From: Oscillospiraceae bacterium
GTDB taxonomy: Bacteria; Bacillota; Clostridia; Oscillospirales; Oscillospiraceae
Length of the DNA: 35,942 nt
Reading direction: 5' to 3'
NCBI GenBank assembly: GCA_017380435.1
Contig: JAFODZ010000002.1
Location: 1 to 35,942 of the forward strand
Part shown: positions 30,231 through 35,942 of the stretch, in pieces
Layout of the letters: each line of letters begins with the position of its first letter
Position numbering within the stretch: position 1 is the first letter of the stretch
Translations under genes and position numbers: made by a program
Notes under the pieces: model-generated
Database searches by the model: none
Told to the model about the DNA's origin: nothing
Seen by the model: the letters and a program-made list of their open reading frames with translations, nothing else

Positions 30231-31157
30231 ATGAACCAATATTTAGACATTCATCCTGAAGTAGCTGCTACGTTGGCAGCGGGAAAACCGGTGGTGGCAT
30301 TGGAATCCACCATCATTTCCCACGGAATGCCCTATCCCCAAAATGTGGAAACTGCTCTGAATGTGGAGCGGATCGTTCGGGAAAACGGTGCTGTTCCTGC
30401 TACCATCGCTGTGATCGGCGGCAGATTGAAGGCCGGCTTGACCCCCGAGGAGATCGAATACTTCGGCAAAAAGGGACAGGCCATTGCTAAGGCGTCCCGC
30501 CGTGACCTGGCGGTGCTGTGCGCCCGGGGTGAAGATGGCGCAACGACGGTTACAACGACCATGATTATCGCCCATATGGCAGGCATCAAGATCTTCGCCA
30601 CCGGCGGCATCGGCGGTGTCCACCGGGGTGCGGAAACCACAATGGATATCTCTGCCGACCTGGAAGAGTTGGGTCAAACTCCGGTGATGGTAGTCTGCGC
30701 CGGCGCAAAGTCCATTTTGGATTTGGGGCTGACCCTGGAATACCTGGAAACCAAGGGCGTACCGGTTATCGGCTACGGCACAGAGGAATTGCCCGCTTTC
30801 TACACACGGTCTTCCGGTTTCCGTGTGGACTACCGTATGGATACCCCCGAAGAACTTGCCAAGGCATTTAAGACCCAAAATGATTTGGGATTCCCCGGCG
30901 GTATGTTGGTGACCAATCCCATTCCGGAAGAATACGCAATGCCCCTGGAAACCATCAACGCCGCCATTGAGCAGGCGCTGGCAGAGTGCAACGAAAAGGG
31001 TATCCACGGCAAGGAAACCACACCCTTCCTGCTGGCACGGGTGTCGGAGCTGACCGGCGGAAATTCCCTGGCCTCCAATATCCGACTGGTTTATAACAAT
31101 GCGAAAGTTGCCGCACAAACCGCCGCGGCCTACAGTCAATTGACAACGAACAATTGA
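30231..31157 (+). CDS. psuG: Pseudouridine-5'-phosphate glycosidase
   Basis: A 308-residue enzyme that splits pseudouridine 5'-phosphate into uracil and ribose 5-phosphate, using Mn2+ and a Lys-Schiff intermediate. Typical segments: [16 protein letters not shown] (about 23-38), [31 protein letters not shown] (about 104-134, containing core GIGGVHRG), [35 protein letters not shown] (about 225-239) and a closing [17 protein letters not shown]. Length and motifs are normal. AGGAG lies 5 nt before the ATG. The usual partner kinase psuK is not seen here; the gene is co-transcribed with GDPD and an MFS transporter. Confidence 0.95.
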   Translation: MNQYLDIHPEVAATLAAGKPVVALESTIISHGMPYPQNVETALNVERIVRENGAVPATIAVIGGRLKAGLTPEEIEYFGKKGQAIAKASRRDLAVLCARGEDGATTVTTTMIIAHMAGIKIFATGGIGGVHRGAETTMDISADLEELGQTPVMVVCAGAKSILDLGLTLEYLETKGVPVIGYGTEELPAFYTRSSGFRVDYRMDTPEELAKAFKTQNDLGFPGGMLVTNPIPEEYAMPLETINAAIEQALAECNEKGIHGKETTPFLLARVSELTGGNSLASNIRLVYNNAKVAAQTAAAYSQLTTNN

Positions 31158-31172
31158 CGATGAACAACAAAA

Positions 31173-31203
31173 AATCGGCTCTGTAATTTTTACAGAGCCG
31201 ATT
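31173..31203. terminator. Bidirectional terminator between psuG and the DUF1576 gene
   Basis: AATCGGCTCTGTAA, loop TTT, TTACAGAGCCGATT: a perfect 14-bp stem preceded by AAAAAA and followed by GTTTTATTT, so it serves both convergent transcripts (stops at 31157 and 31207). Confidence 0.92.
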
Positions 31204-31206
31204 GTT

Positions 31207-32577
31207 TTATTTGGTTACTTTTGCTAATTTCCGTTCTTCTTTTGTCTTGCAGAATTTTTCCAGCTGAGGCACCAAAAGCAGGCAAATCAGCGCAGCCGTC
31301 AGACCGCCGTTATACAGGCAGAATCCGCCGTGCAGATCGGGAACGGCAGAAACCAGCAGGTAGTGCAGTCCGCCAGCCAGAATGCCGTAGCCAAAACCAT
31401 ACTTGCCGGAGATGGGACTCAAGCCGTTGGCGTAGCACAGGCCGATCAGAATGGACTGGCTGCCAATCGTCAGTCCGTAGCTCTCGCCGCCCAGCAGCTT
31501 GAAGAGCCAGCCGAACAGGAAAGAGGTAATCATATAGCCAGCCATAATCGGCCATACATTGCGGGGATGGGAGCCGGAATTGCAGGTTGCCAACATGCAG
31601 AATACGATGCCAAAGGTCATACCGGTCCAGATGTTGGTGCCATCAATGGCAGCAGCCAGATTGAAGTACGCCAAAATCATCAGGCCAAATACGCCCACAT
31701 TCATCAGGAAGGGGGCGTTGCCATACTTCGTGGTGAAGCTGACACCATGGCCGGGATCCTTCATTAAATTCCAGTAATCCTTCGGCTTGCAGCCCATCAA
31801 AAATGCCAGCAGAATGCAGAAAGCAAACACTACAATACAGAAGATGTTTGTTCTTGCCCAGGAAGCGGTGGCCATCGCGCCTAAGGTGCTCAAGTTGGCA
31901 CCGATGTCACCGATTTTCCAGCCGAGGAGAACATTATAAAGAACCACCCGCAGGAAAAATGCGGTAAAGCCAATGGGAACGGCGGCAGAATAATGATCGT
32001 AGCCTTTGTGAATATTGGGGGCGTGGGCCAGTCCTGCAGGCAGGAAAAACCCGATAATCAGACCAACAAACAGGGCAAGGACAAGGCCTAACCAGTTAAA
32101 ACCGATGTATTCAGCGGCGGGATACCGCAGCAGCAGCTCGGAGATCAGCGGCGCAATACCGGTGGAGTACATCATGGCGTTGCTCATAGCGCCCAGCTTT
32201 TCCTTCTTTACCAGGCAGTACAGGCAAACACCCAAAATTGTGGGGATCATATTCAGAGGGTTGATGCCCCAAGAGCCGAAGCCAATGGTGAGCAGCACAC
32301 CCAATGTGGTTACATTGTTGGGTTTTGCGCCGGGCAGGCAGCACAGCAGGGTGCAGAACAGGCCTACCAGACCCATATTCAGAAATGTTGCGGCATAGCC
32401 GCCCAGCTCAAAATAGTTGGTGGAGATTTTGCAAGTGCCGGTGAGGATCTTGCCGAAGCCGGTGAGCATCTGCGCCCGGTCGGGCATACAAAATGCGGCA
32501 ATGATAAAGCACCAACTGATAAACAGAAAGAAGATTCTTAAAAATCCGCTTTCCGGCATATTTTTCAATTTTTTCAT
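31207..32577 (-). CDS. DUF1576 integral membrane protein
   Basis: A 456-residue polytopic membrane protein with about 11 hydrophobic segments. The N-terminus (MKKLKNMPESGFLRIFFLFISWCFIIAAF, of which ESGFLRIFFLFISW is the first helix), NVTTLGVLLTIGFGSWGINPLN, GLAHAPNIHKGYDHYSAAVPIGFTA, and SPISGKYGFGYGILAGGLHY are the stretches I associate with DUF1576. Some relatives are described as putative membrane proteins beside peptidases or carbohydrate uptake genes, and no function is established. I start at ATG 32577 since GAGGGG lies about 9 nt upstream; 39 earlier codons run through a palindromic repeat and are not coding. It is separated from folD by terminator and repeat, so it likely has its own promoter, not located. 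Confidence 0.75.
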   Translation of the reverse strand: MKKLKNMPESGFLRIFFLFISWCFIIAAFCMPDRAQMLTGFGKILTGTCKISTNYFELGGYAATFLNMGLVGLFCTLLCCLPGAKPNNVTTLGVLLTIGFGSWGINPLNMIPTILGVCLYCLVKKEKLGAMSNAMMYSTGIAPLISELLLRYPAAEYIGFNWLGLVLALFVGLIIGFFLPAGLAHAPNIHKGYDHYSAAVPIGFTAFFLRVVLYNVLLGWKIGDIGANLSTLGAMATASWARTNIFCIVVFAFCILLAFLMGCKPKDYWNLMKDPGHGVSFTTKYGNAPFLMNVGVFGLMILAYFNLAAAIDGTNIWTGMTFGIVFCMLATCNSGSHPRNVWPIMAGYMITSFLFGWLFKLLGGESYGLTIGSQSILIGLCYANGLSPISGKYGFGYGILAGGLHYLLVSAVPDLHGGFCLYNGGLTAALICLLLVPQLEKFCKTKEERKLAKVTK

Positions 32578-32611
32578 AGTTATTACCCCTCTTTGGCTGA
32601 GAAGTCCTATC

Positions 32612-32733
32612 TTGGCCCCCTCGTTTTGAGGGGGCTGTCTTATTGCCGATATTAGGCAATAAGACTGGGGGAGTGTATGAACTCCCTCCGTCACGGCTAA
32701 TGCCGTGCCACCTCCCTCATAACGAGGGAGGCA
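32612..32733. repeat. Palindromic element, 'empty' form
   Basis: A left half (stem GGCCCCCTC/GAGGGGGC then TCTTATTGCC/GGCAATAAGA) ends in GGGAGT, and a right half begins ACTCCC and contains CACGGC/GCCGTG and CTCCCTC/GAGGGAG. The two halves pair through GGGAGT-ACTCCC around a small loop of 6 nt. The same two halves, with altered but complementary stems, flank the DUF559 gene at 33724-34229. Confidence 0.8.
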
Positions 32734-32764
32734 AGGCTTCTTTCGACAGTTTTATGGAAGCAAA

Positions 32765-32794
32765 CAGGGAACGGAACAGGATGTCCGTTCCCTG
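32765..32794 (-). terminator. Terminator of folD
   Basis: CAGGGAACGGA and TCCGTTCCCTG form a perfect 11-bp stem with an 8-nt loop. On the minus strand it is followed by TTTGCTTCC, 20 nt past the folD stop. Confidence 0.6.
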
Positions 32795-32813
32795 CAATTC
32801 CAGATTAAAATTC

Positions 32814-33689
32814 TCAGATCTTCTCTGCGGCTTCTACCACGTGCTTCATCAGAACGGTGGTGGTAACAGCGCCTACACCGCCGGGAACGGGAGTGATGGC
32901 CTCAACGATAGGCTCAACTTCCTCGTAAACAGCGTCGCCGGACATACCGCCCTTGCCCTTGGAGGTGATCTTTTCGGGATTCCAGTTCATAGAAACATCG
33001 ATAACGATCTGACCGGGGCGGACATATTCCTTTGTCAAGCTACCCAGAACACCGGCAGCGGAGATGATGATGTCAGCCTCACGGCAGACAGCAGCAGTAT
33101 CCACGGTCTTGGTGTGGCAAACGGTAACGGTGGCGTTCTTGCCAATGAGCATCATAGCGGCAGGCTTGCCGACGACCAGGCTGCGGCCGATGACAACGGC
33201 GCTCTTGCCCTTGCAGTCGATGCCGTAGTGGTCCAGAATTTCCATACAGGCAGAGGGGGTGCAGGGAGCGTAGCCCAGATCGCTGCGGCCCTGATATACA
33301 CCGGCGCTGCTCAGATCGGTCAGGCAGTCCATATCCTTCTTGGGGTCAAGACGGTTGCAGATCTCTCTCTGATAGGGACGCAGGTGAGCAGGGAAAGGCT
33401 GGAACATCAAAACACCGTGAACGGTGTTGTCGGCATTGACCTGGTCAACAGTTGCCAACACATCCTCACGGGATGCGTCCTCGGGCAGTTCGAAAACCTT
33501 AACATCGATACCAACGGTTTCACCCTTTTTGATAGCACCCTTCTCGTAGGAAAGGTCGTCGGGTCTTGCGCCAACACGGATAATACCCAGGCAGGGGGCG
33601 ATGCCCTTTTCCCGCAGGGCGTTGGTGCGCTCCAGCAGATTGGCTACCAGAGCCTCGTTTACTTCTTTACCTAAAAGCTGTTTAGCCAT
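32814..33689 (-). CDS. folD: Methylenetetrahydrofolate dehydrogenase (FolD family, probably without cyclohydrolase activity)
   Basis: A 291-residue FolD-family protein interconverting 5,10-methylene- and 5,10-methenyl-THF with NAD(P). The NAD-binding half has GRSLVVGKPAAMML (about 166-179) and CHTKTVD, and the tail has ITPVPGGVGAVTTTV. The catalytic region differs from classical FolD: the YxxxK motif reads Y48-EKGA52, so the Lys is Ala, and the usual QLPLP reads MFQPFP, with Phe at the Gln place. DMDCLTD replaces the usual DVDGF, keeping the Asp. These two lost residues are those needed for the cyclohydrolase step. It starts at ATG 33689 with AAAGGAG upstream; the open frame continues 80 codons further back into the DUF559 element but without an RBS. 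Gene order fhs-fchA-(DUF559)-folD gives the context. Confidence 0.9.
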   Translation of the reverse strand: MAKQLLGKEVNEALVANLLERTNALREKGIAPCLGIIRVGARPDDLSYEKGAIKKGETVGIDVKVFELPEDASREDVLATVDQVNADNTVHGVLMFQPFPAHLRPYQREICNRLDPKKDMDCLTDLSSAGVYQGRSDLGYAPCTPSACMEILDHYGIDCKGKSAVVIGRSLVVGKPAAMMLIGKNATVTVCHTKTVDTAAVCREADIIISAAGVLGSLTKEYVRPGQIVIDVSMNWNPEKITSKGKGGMSGDAVYEEVEPIVEAITPVPGGVGAVTTTVLMKHVVEAAEKI

Positions 33690-33723
33690 AATATGAATCT
33701 CCTTTAAAATATGTAATCGTTCT

Positions 33724-34229
33724 AAGGCTCCCCTCGCAGGGGAGCTGTCACCGCAGGTGACTGAGGGGTTTACTGTGCTATCATTCCATTTCCAATCCGG
33801 TTTCAACACCACACTGCTGCATTGCCAGCACAATACCCTCGCATGCGCCGCTAAAATTTCGGTTGACCTGTCCGTTATCCACACGCAACACACGAATATC
33901 AAGAGAATGGAAATATGCAGTTCTGGCATTATCTTGTTCCCTTAACTCCGGTGTAAAATGCTGAGAACCGTCAACTTCAACAATCAATTTTGCATCATAA
34001 CAGAAGAAATCTGCAATATAAGGGCCAATCAGTTCCTGTCTGCGGAATCTAGGCCTGCAATACCGTAGAAAGTCATACCAAAGGTGTCTTTCCTGGGGTG
34101 TCATCTTTCTCCGTAAAGACCTGGCATTTGCAAGGTTTTTTGGACTTCGGGGATAACGCATAATTGACAGCTCCTCTAACCCCTCCGGCTCGCCTCACGG
34201 CGATCCACCTCCCCTACAGGGGAGGCATT
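33724..34229. mobile_element. Palindromic element carrying a DUF559 nuclease gene
   Basis: The left half at 33724-33770 (stems GGCTCCCCT/AGGGGAGC and GTCACC/GGTGAC, ending GAGGGGTT) and right half at 34178-34229 (starting AACCCCTC, then TCGCC/GGCGA and CTCCCCT/AGGGGAG, ending GGCATT) are imperfect inverted repeats of each other. GAGGGGTT and AACCCCTC are exact complements, so the DUF559 gene occupies what would be the apical loop. The empty form of the same element lies at 32612-32733. It is inserted between fchA and folD. Confidence 0.65.
33781..34161 (-). CDS. DUF559 endonuclease-fold protein
   Basis: A 126-residue protein of the DUF559 (restriction-endonuclease/Vsr-like) group. Key stretches: ARSLRRKMTPQERHLWYDFLR (about 12-32; LRRKMTPQERHLW is the marker), PRFRRQELIGPYIADFFCYD (about 36-55; IADFF carries the catalytic Asp), KLIVEVDGSQH (about 58-68, the E-x-D and His) and IRVLRVDNGQVNRN. 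The pattern D...ExD...H fits a PD-(D/E)XK fold metal-dependent nuclease, and the length is the family norm. GAGGAG precedes the ATG by about 9 nt, just inside the right half of the palindromic element. The gene fills the element's loop almost exactly: stop 10 nt from the left half, start 16 nt from the right half. It separates fchA from folD, so it is inserted into the folate operon. Confidence 0.88.
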   Translation of the reverse strand: MRYPRSPKNLANARSLRRKMTPQERHLWYDFLRYCRPRFRRQELIGPYIADFFCYDAKLIVEVDGSQHFTPELREQDNARTAYFHSLDIRVLRVDNGQVNRNFSGACEGIVLAMQQCGVETGLEME

Positions 34230-34240
34230 TGGACTTTTTA

Positions 34241-34861
34241 TTATACGCCGAAGCCGGCCTTGACGCAGTTGAAGATCTCGTCAGCCATAGCGCCGTAAGT
34301 AGCCAGCATACCCAGAGCCTTTGCGTTCATTTCTTCTGCCACTTCCCGGTTTTTCAGGGTCTTGGTGTTGATGAACACATTCAAAGAGGCGGCCTGCAAA
34401 GCAGACTTGCAGCAAACGGCGCCGCAGCCTGCATCGGAAACAGCCAGACGGCTGCCCTTTTCGGCAAAGATCTTGATGTACTCGATAGCCTGGCAGCACA
34501 GCTCCATGATTTTCATAGGTGTGGAGCAAGCAATGATGGTAGCATCTTCCATAATGGCGTCCCGGTTGGGGTCATCCTTGGGAATGCCGTATGCCTTGGC
34601 CAGGGGCAGGAAGTTCACTTCGTCAGCTTCCACCTGGTCCAGCAGCTCTTTTTGCAGTGCGTCGCACTTGCCCTTCAGCTCGATGATCTCAGATTCCACC
34701 TCGGCGTACTTCTTCTTGCCCACGGTCAGAGAACCGACCATATTGCCCAAAGCAGTACCAATGGCACCAACCAAAGCGGCTGCGCCACCGCCGCCGGGGG
34801 CGGGAGCATCCGATGCCAAAACCTCCACAAATTTGCGGCAGGATTCCATTGTCATATCCAT
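34241..34861 (-). CDS. fchA: Methenyltetrahydrofolate cyclohydrolase (FchA; cyclodeaminase family)
   Basis: A 206-residue all-helical protein of the formiminotetrahydrofolate cyclodeaminase / FchA family. Its marker near the N-terminus is APAPGGGGAAALVGAIGTALG (about residues 19-39; PGGGGAAALVGA is the folate-binding loop), then LTVGKKKY, and a C-terminal helix pair with GCGAVCCKSALQAASLNVFIN (about 145-165; the last part is conserved). In acetogenic and purinolytic clostridia this protein hydrolyses 5,10-methenyl-THF to 10-formyl-THF. Next to fhs it most probably does the cyclohydrolase step that FolD here may lack. The alternative, formimino-THF cyclodeaminase in histidine breakdown, is less likely without hut genes. 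GAAAGG before the ATG is a modest RBS. Confidence 0.88.
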   Translation of the reverse strand: MDMTMESCRKFVEVLASDAPAPGGGGAAALVGAIGTALGNMVGSLTVGKKKYAEVESEIIELKGKCDALQKELLDQVEADEVNFLPLAKAYGIPKDDPNRDAIMEDATIIACSTPMKIMELCCQAIEYIKIFAEKGSRLAVSDAGCGAVCCKSALQAASLNVFINTKTLKNREVAEEMNAKALGMLATYGAMADEIFNCVKAGFGV

Positions 34862-34888
34862 AGTATTTTTTCCTTTCAGTCAAAAATA

Positions 34889-35001
34889 AGTGAATAGTGA
34901 ATAGTGAAAAGTGAAAAGTTGAGGTATCCTTGCGGGATGAATTTCAATAATCTGCCAAGCAGATACCTCAGTTTTTCACCCTTCACTATTACCTTTTCAC
35001 T
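34889..35001. repeat. Large hairpin repeat between fhs and fchA
   Basis: Two 40-nt arms (34889-34928 and 34962-35001) complement each other at about 33 of 40 positions around a 33-nt loop. The arms are built from tandem GTGAATA/GTGAAAA blocks and an inner TTGAGGTATC. It lies between fhs and fchA in the folate cluster. Confidence 0.75.
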
Positions 35002-35021
35002 GTCTTTCCCCCAACGGGGGG

Positions 35022-35054
35022 AAAGCACAGGCAGTTTCCCGCCTGTGCTTTTTT
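35022..35054. terminator. Terminator-like hairpin after fhs
   Basis: AAAGCACAGGC and GCCTGTGCTTT form a perfect 11-bp stem with an 8-nt loop, 9 nt past the fhs stop. The longer T-run (TTTTTT) is on the plus strand; on the minus strand only TTT follows and then C's. A short CTTTCCCCC/GGGGGGAAAG hairpin abuts it at about 35005-35025. Confidence 0.55.
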
Positions 35055-35063
35055 AGTACTTAA

Positions 35064-35942
35064 TTAGAACAGACCGCTAACCTTACCGGTTTCGGTGTCA
35101 ACGTCAACGCGGCGATATGCGGGGTCAGCAGCGGTGCCGGGCATCATGGAAATGGTACCGGCCATGGGGCACAGGAACTTAGCTCCGCCGTATTCCAGAA
35201 TGTCGCGAACGGTCAGCTTCCAGCCAGTGGGAACACCCTTCTTGGTGGGATCGTCGGACAGGGACAGGTGAGTCTTAACCATCATGGTGCAGTAGTCAGC
35301 GTACTTGGGATCGGACTCGAAACGCTCGGCCTTCTCCACAGCCAGGGGCTGCCAGATAACACCGTCAGCACCATAGACTTCCTTAGCAATCAGCTCAACG
35401 CGCTGACGCAGGGGCATATCCAGATCGTACAGGAACTTGACTTCGTTCTTGCTCTCACAAGCTTCCACAACAACTTCAGCCAGCTCAGCAGCGCCTTCGC
35501 CGCCGTAACGCCAGTGGTTGGACTCGGCGCAACGGATGCCGCGCTCAGCACACAGCTTCTTCAGCAGAGCAACTTCTGCGTCGGTATCGGTGTAGAAACG
35601 GTTGATACATACGACGGGGGTGATGCCGGACTTCAGAATGGTATTGACATGGTGGAACAGGTTGCAGGTACCCTTTTCCAGCAGCTCCAGGTTCTCTTCC
35701 TTGTACTCCTTGGGCAGGGGTGCGCCGGGGGTAACCTTGGGGCCGCCGCCGTGCATCTTCAGGGAGCGGACGGTAGCAACCAGAACGGAAACGTTGGGGG
35801 TCAGGCCGGACAGACGGGTCTTAACGTTCCAGAACTTCTCCAAAACAGTTGCTGCAGCACCGATTTCTTTTGCTACTTGATAGGCCATAGCTGATTGAAT
35901 AAAGGCATGTTCTTCACTTCCTTCTTTTGCTTTTACTTCAAC
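35064..35942 (-). CDS. fhs: Formate-tetrahydrofolate ligase, C-terminal half (cut by right edge)
   Basis: An uninterrupted frame of 293 codons from the right edge to the stop at 35064, covering roughly the second half of formate-THF ligase (full length about 555 residues). It contains [32 protein letters not shown] (a family signature), [33 protein letters not shown] and the C-terminal [10 protein letters not shown] then GKVSGLF. It uses ATP, formate and THF to make 10-formyl-THF, the first step of the folate branch of the Wood-Ljungdahl pathway and of serine/purine C1 supply. The Met at 35888 is internal; the frame runs on to the edge without a stop. It stands first in the fhs-fchA-folD order. 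Confidence 0.93.
   Translation of the reverse strand, partial: VEVKAKEGSEEHAFIQSAMAYQVAKEIGAAATVLEKFWNVKTRLSGLTPNVSVLVATVRSLKMHGGGPKVTPGAPLPKEYKEENLELLEKGTCNLFHHVNTILKSGITPVVCINRFYTDTDAEVALLKKLCAERGIRCAESNHWRYGGEGAAELAEVVVEACESKNEVKFLYDLDMPLRQRVELIAKEVYGADGVIWQPLAVEKAERFESDPKYADYCTMMVKTHLSLSDDPTKKGVPTGWKLTVRDILEYGGAKFLCPMAGTISMMPGTAADPAYRRVDVDTETGKVSGLF

Noticed and set aside
32578..32694. A 39-codon extension of the DUF1576 gene
   Set aside because: It is translation of the palindromic repeat. The RBS and membrane-protein start are at 32577.
32643..33674. A 343-codon plus-strand frame across the folD region
   Set aside because: It starts inside a palindromic repeat and runs antisense to a well-supported folD; its translation matches no family.
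33690..33929. An 80-codon N-terminal extension of folD
   Set aside because: It runs antisense-offset through the palindromic element and DUF559 gene, and the RBS AAAGGAG points to ATG 33689, where FolD homology begins.
34889..35001. A possible CRISPR or tandem repeat array because of the GTGAAxA blocks
   Set aside because: The blocks are only 7 nt, without spacers, and arranged as arms of one inverted repeat.

Overview
The window looks like chromosomal DNA of a gut-type Clostridia, most likely from the Oscillospirales. I base this on clear AGGAGG-type ribosome binding sites, occasional TTG/GTG starts, RNase Y, a folate one-carbon cluster (fhs, fchA, folD), DUF1576 and DUF559 genes, and many intergenic palindromic repeats of the kinds common in that order. 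No rRNA, tRNA, CRISPR array, phage gene, IS transposase or transcription-factor gene was recognised.

Layout. Positions 1-4405 form a lower-GC accessory stretch. It holds a gene start cut by the left edge, two small hypothetical genes, a repeat-rich gap, a MazG-like pyrophosphohydrolase with a membrane protein (minus strand), and a nucleotidyltransferase/DUF1349 pair (plus strand). Positions 4495-6344 hold RNase Y behind a strong promoter and a leader of about 220 nt. Positions 6366-11293 hold a DUF3810 protein, rsmG, a cysteine desulfidase-like gene and an unusual HAD/guanylate-kinase-like fusion. This block is bounded by two inverted, nearly identical 108-bp repeats. A PHP-domain phosphoesterase and an RDD membrane protein follow.

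Positions 13113-24135 look like one plus-strand unit: a complete CUT1-type ABC importer (ATPase, two permeases, solute-binding lipoprotein), a lipoprotein with a thermonuclease fold and OB-like segments, and a 1704-residue lipoprotein built from OB-like modules and repeated beta-rich modules. It ends at a perfect terminator. My best hypothesis is a surface capture-and-import system. A link to nucleic acid or nucleoside-derived sugar is possible but unproven.

Positions 24455-31157 hold a DUF2207-like membrane protein (minus), a SorE-like dehydrogenase with its own promoter and terminator, and an operon of an MFS transporter, a GDPD phosphodiesterase and pseudouridine-5'-phosphate glycosidase. 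Positions 31207-35942 are on the minus strand and run fhs (cut by the right edge), fchA, a DUF559 nuclease gene, folD and a DUF1576 membrane protein. Together the folate genes convert formate and THF to 5,10-methylene-THF. The FolD here lacks two residues needed for the cyclohydrolase step, which fits with a separate FchA next door.

Most interesting observations. First, the DUF559 gene sits exactly in the apical loop of a palindromic repeat whose 'empty' form lies about 1.1 kb away, like a cargo gene in a nuclease-carrying miniature element. Second, there is the nuclease-fold/OB-fold lipoprotein pair attached to a sugar-type importer. Third, there is the HAD/GMP-kinase-like fusion that has lost the nucleotide-binding arginines. 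Fourth, at least five families of palindromic repeats are present in 36 kb, some with compensatory changes in their hairpins.
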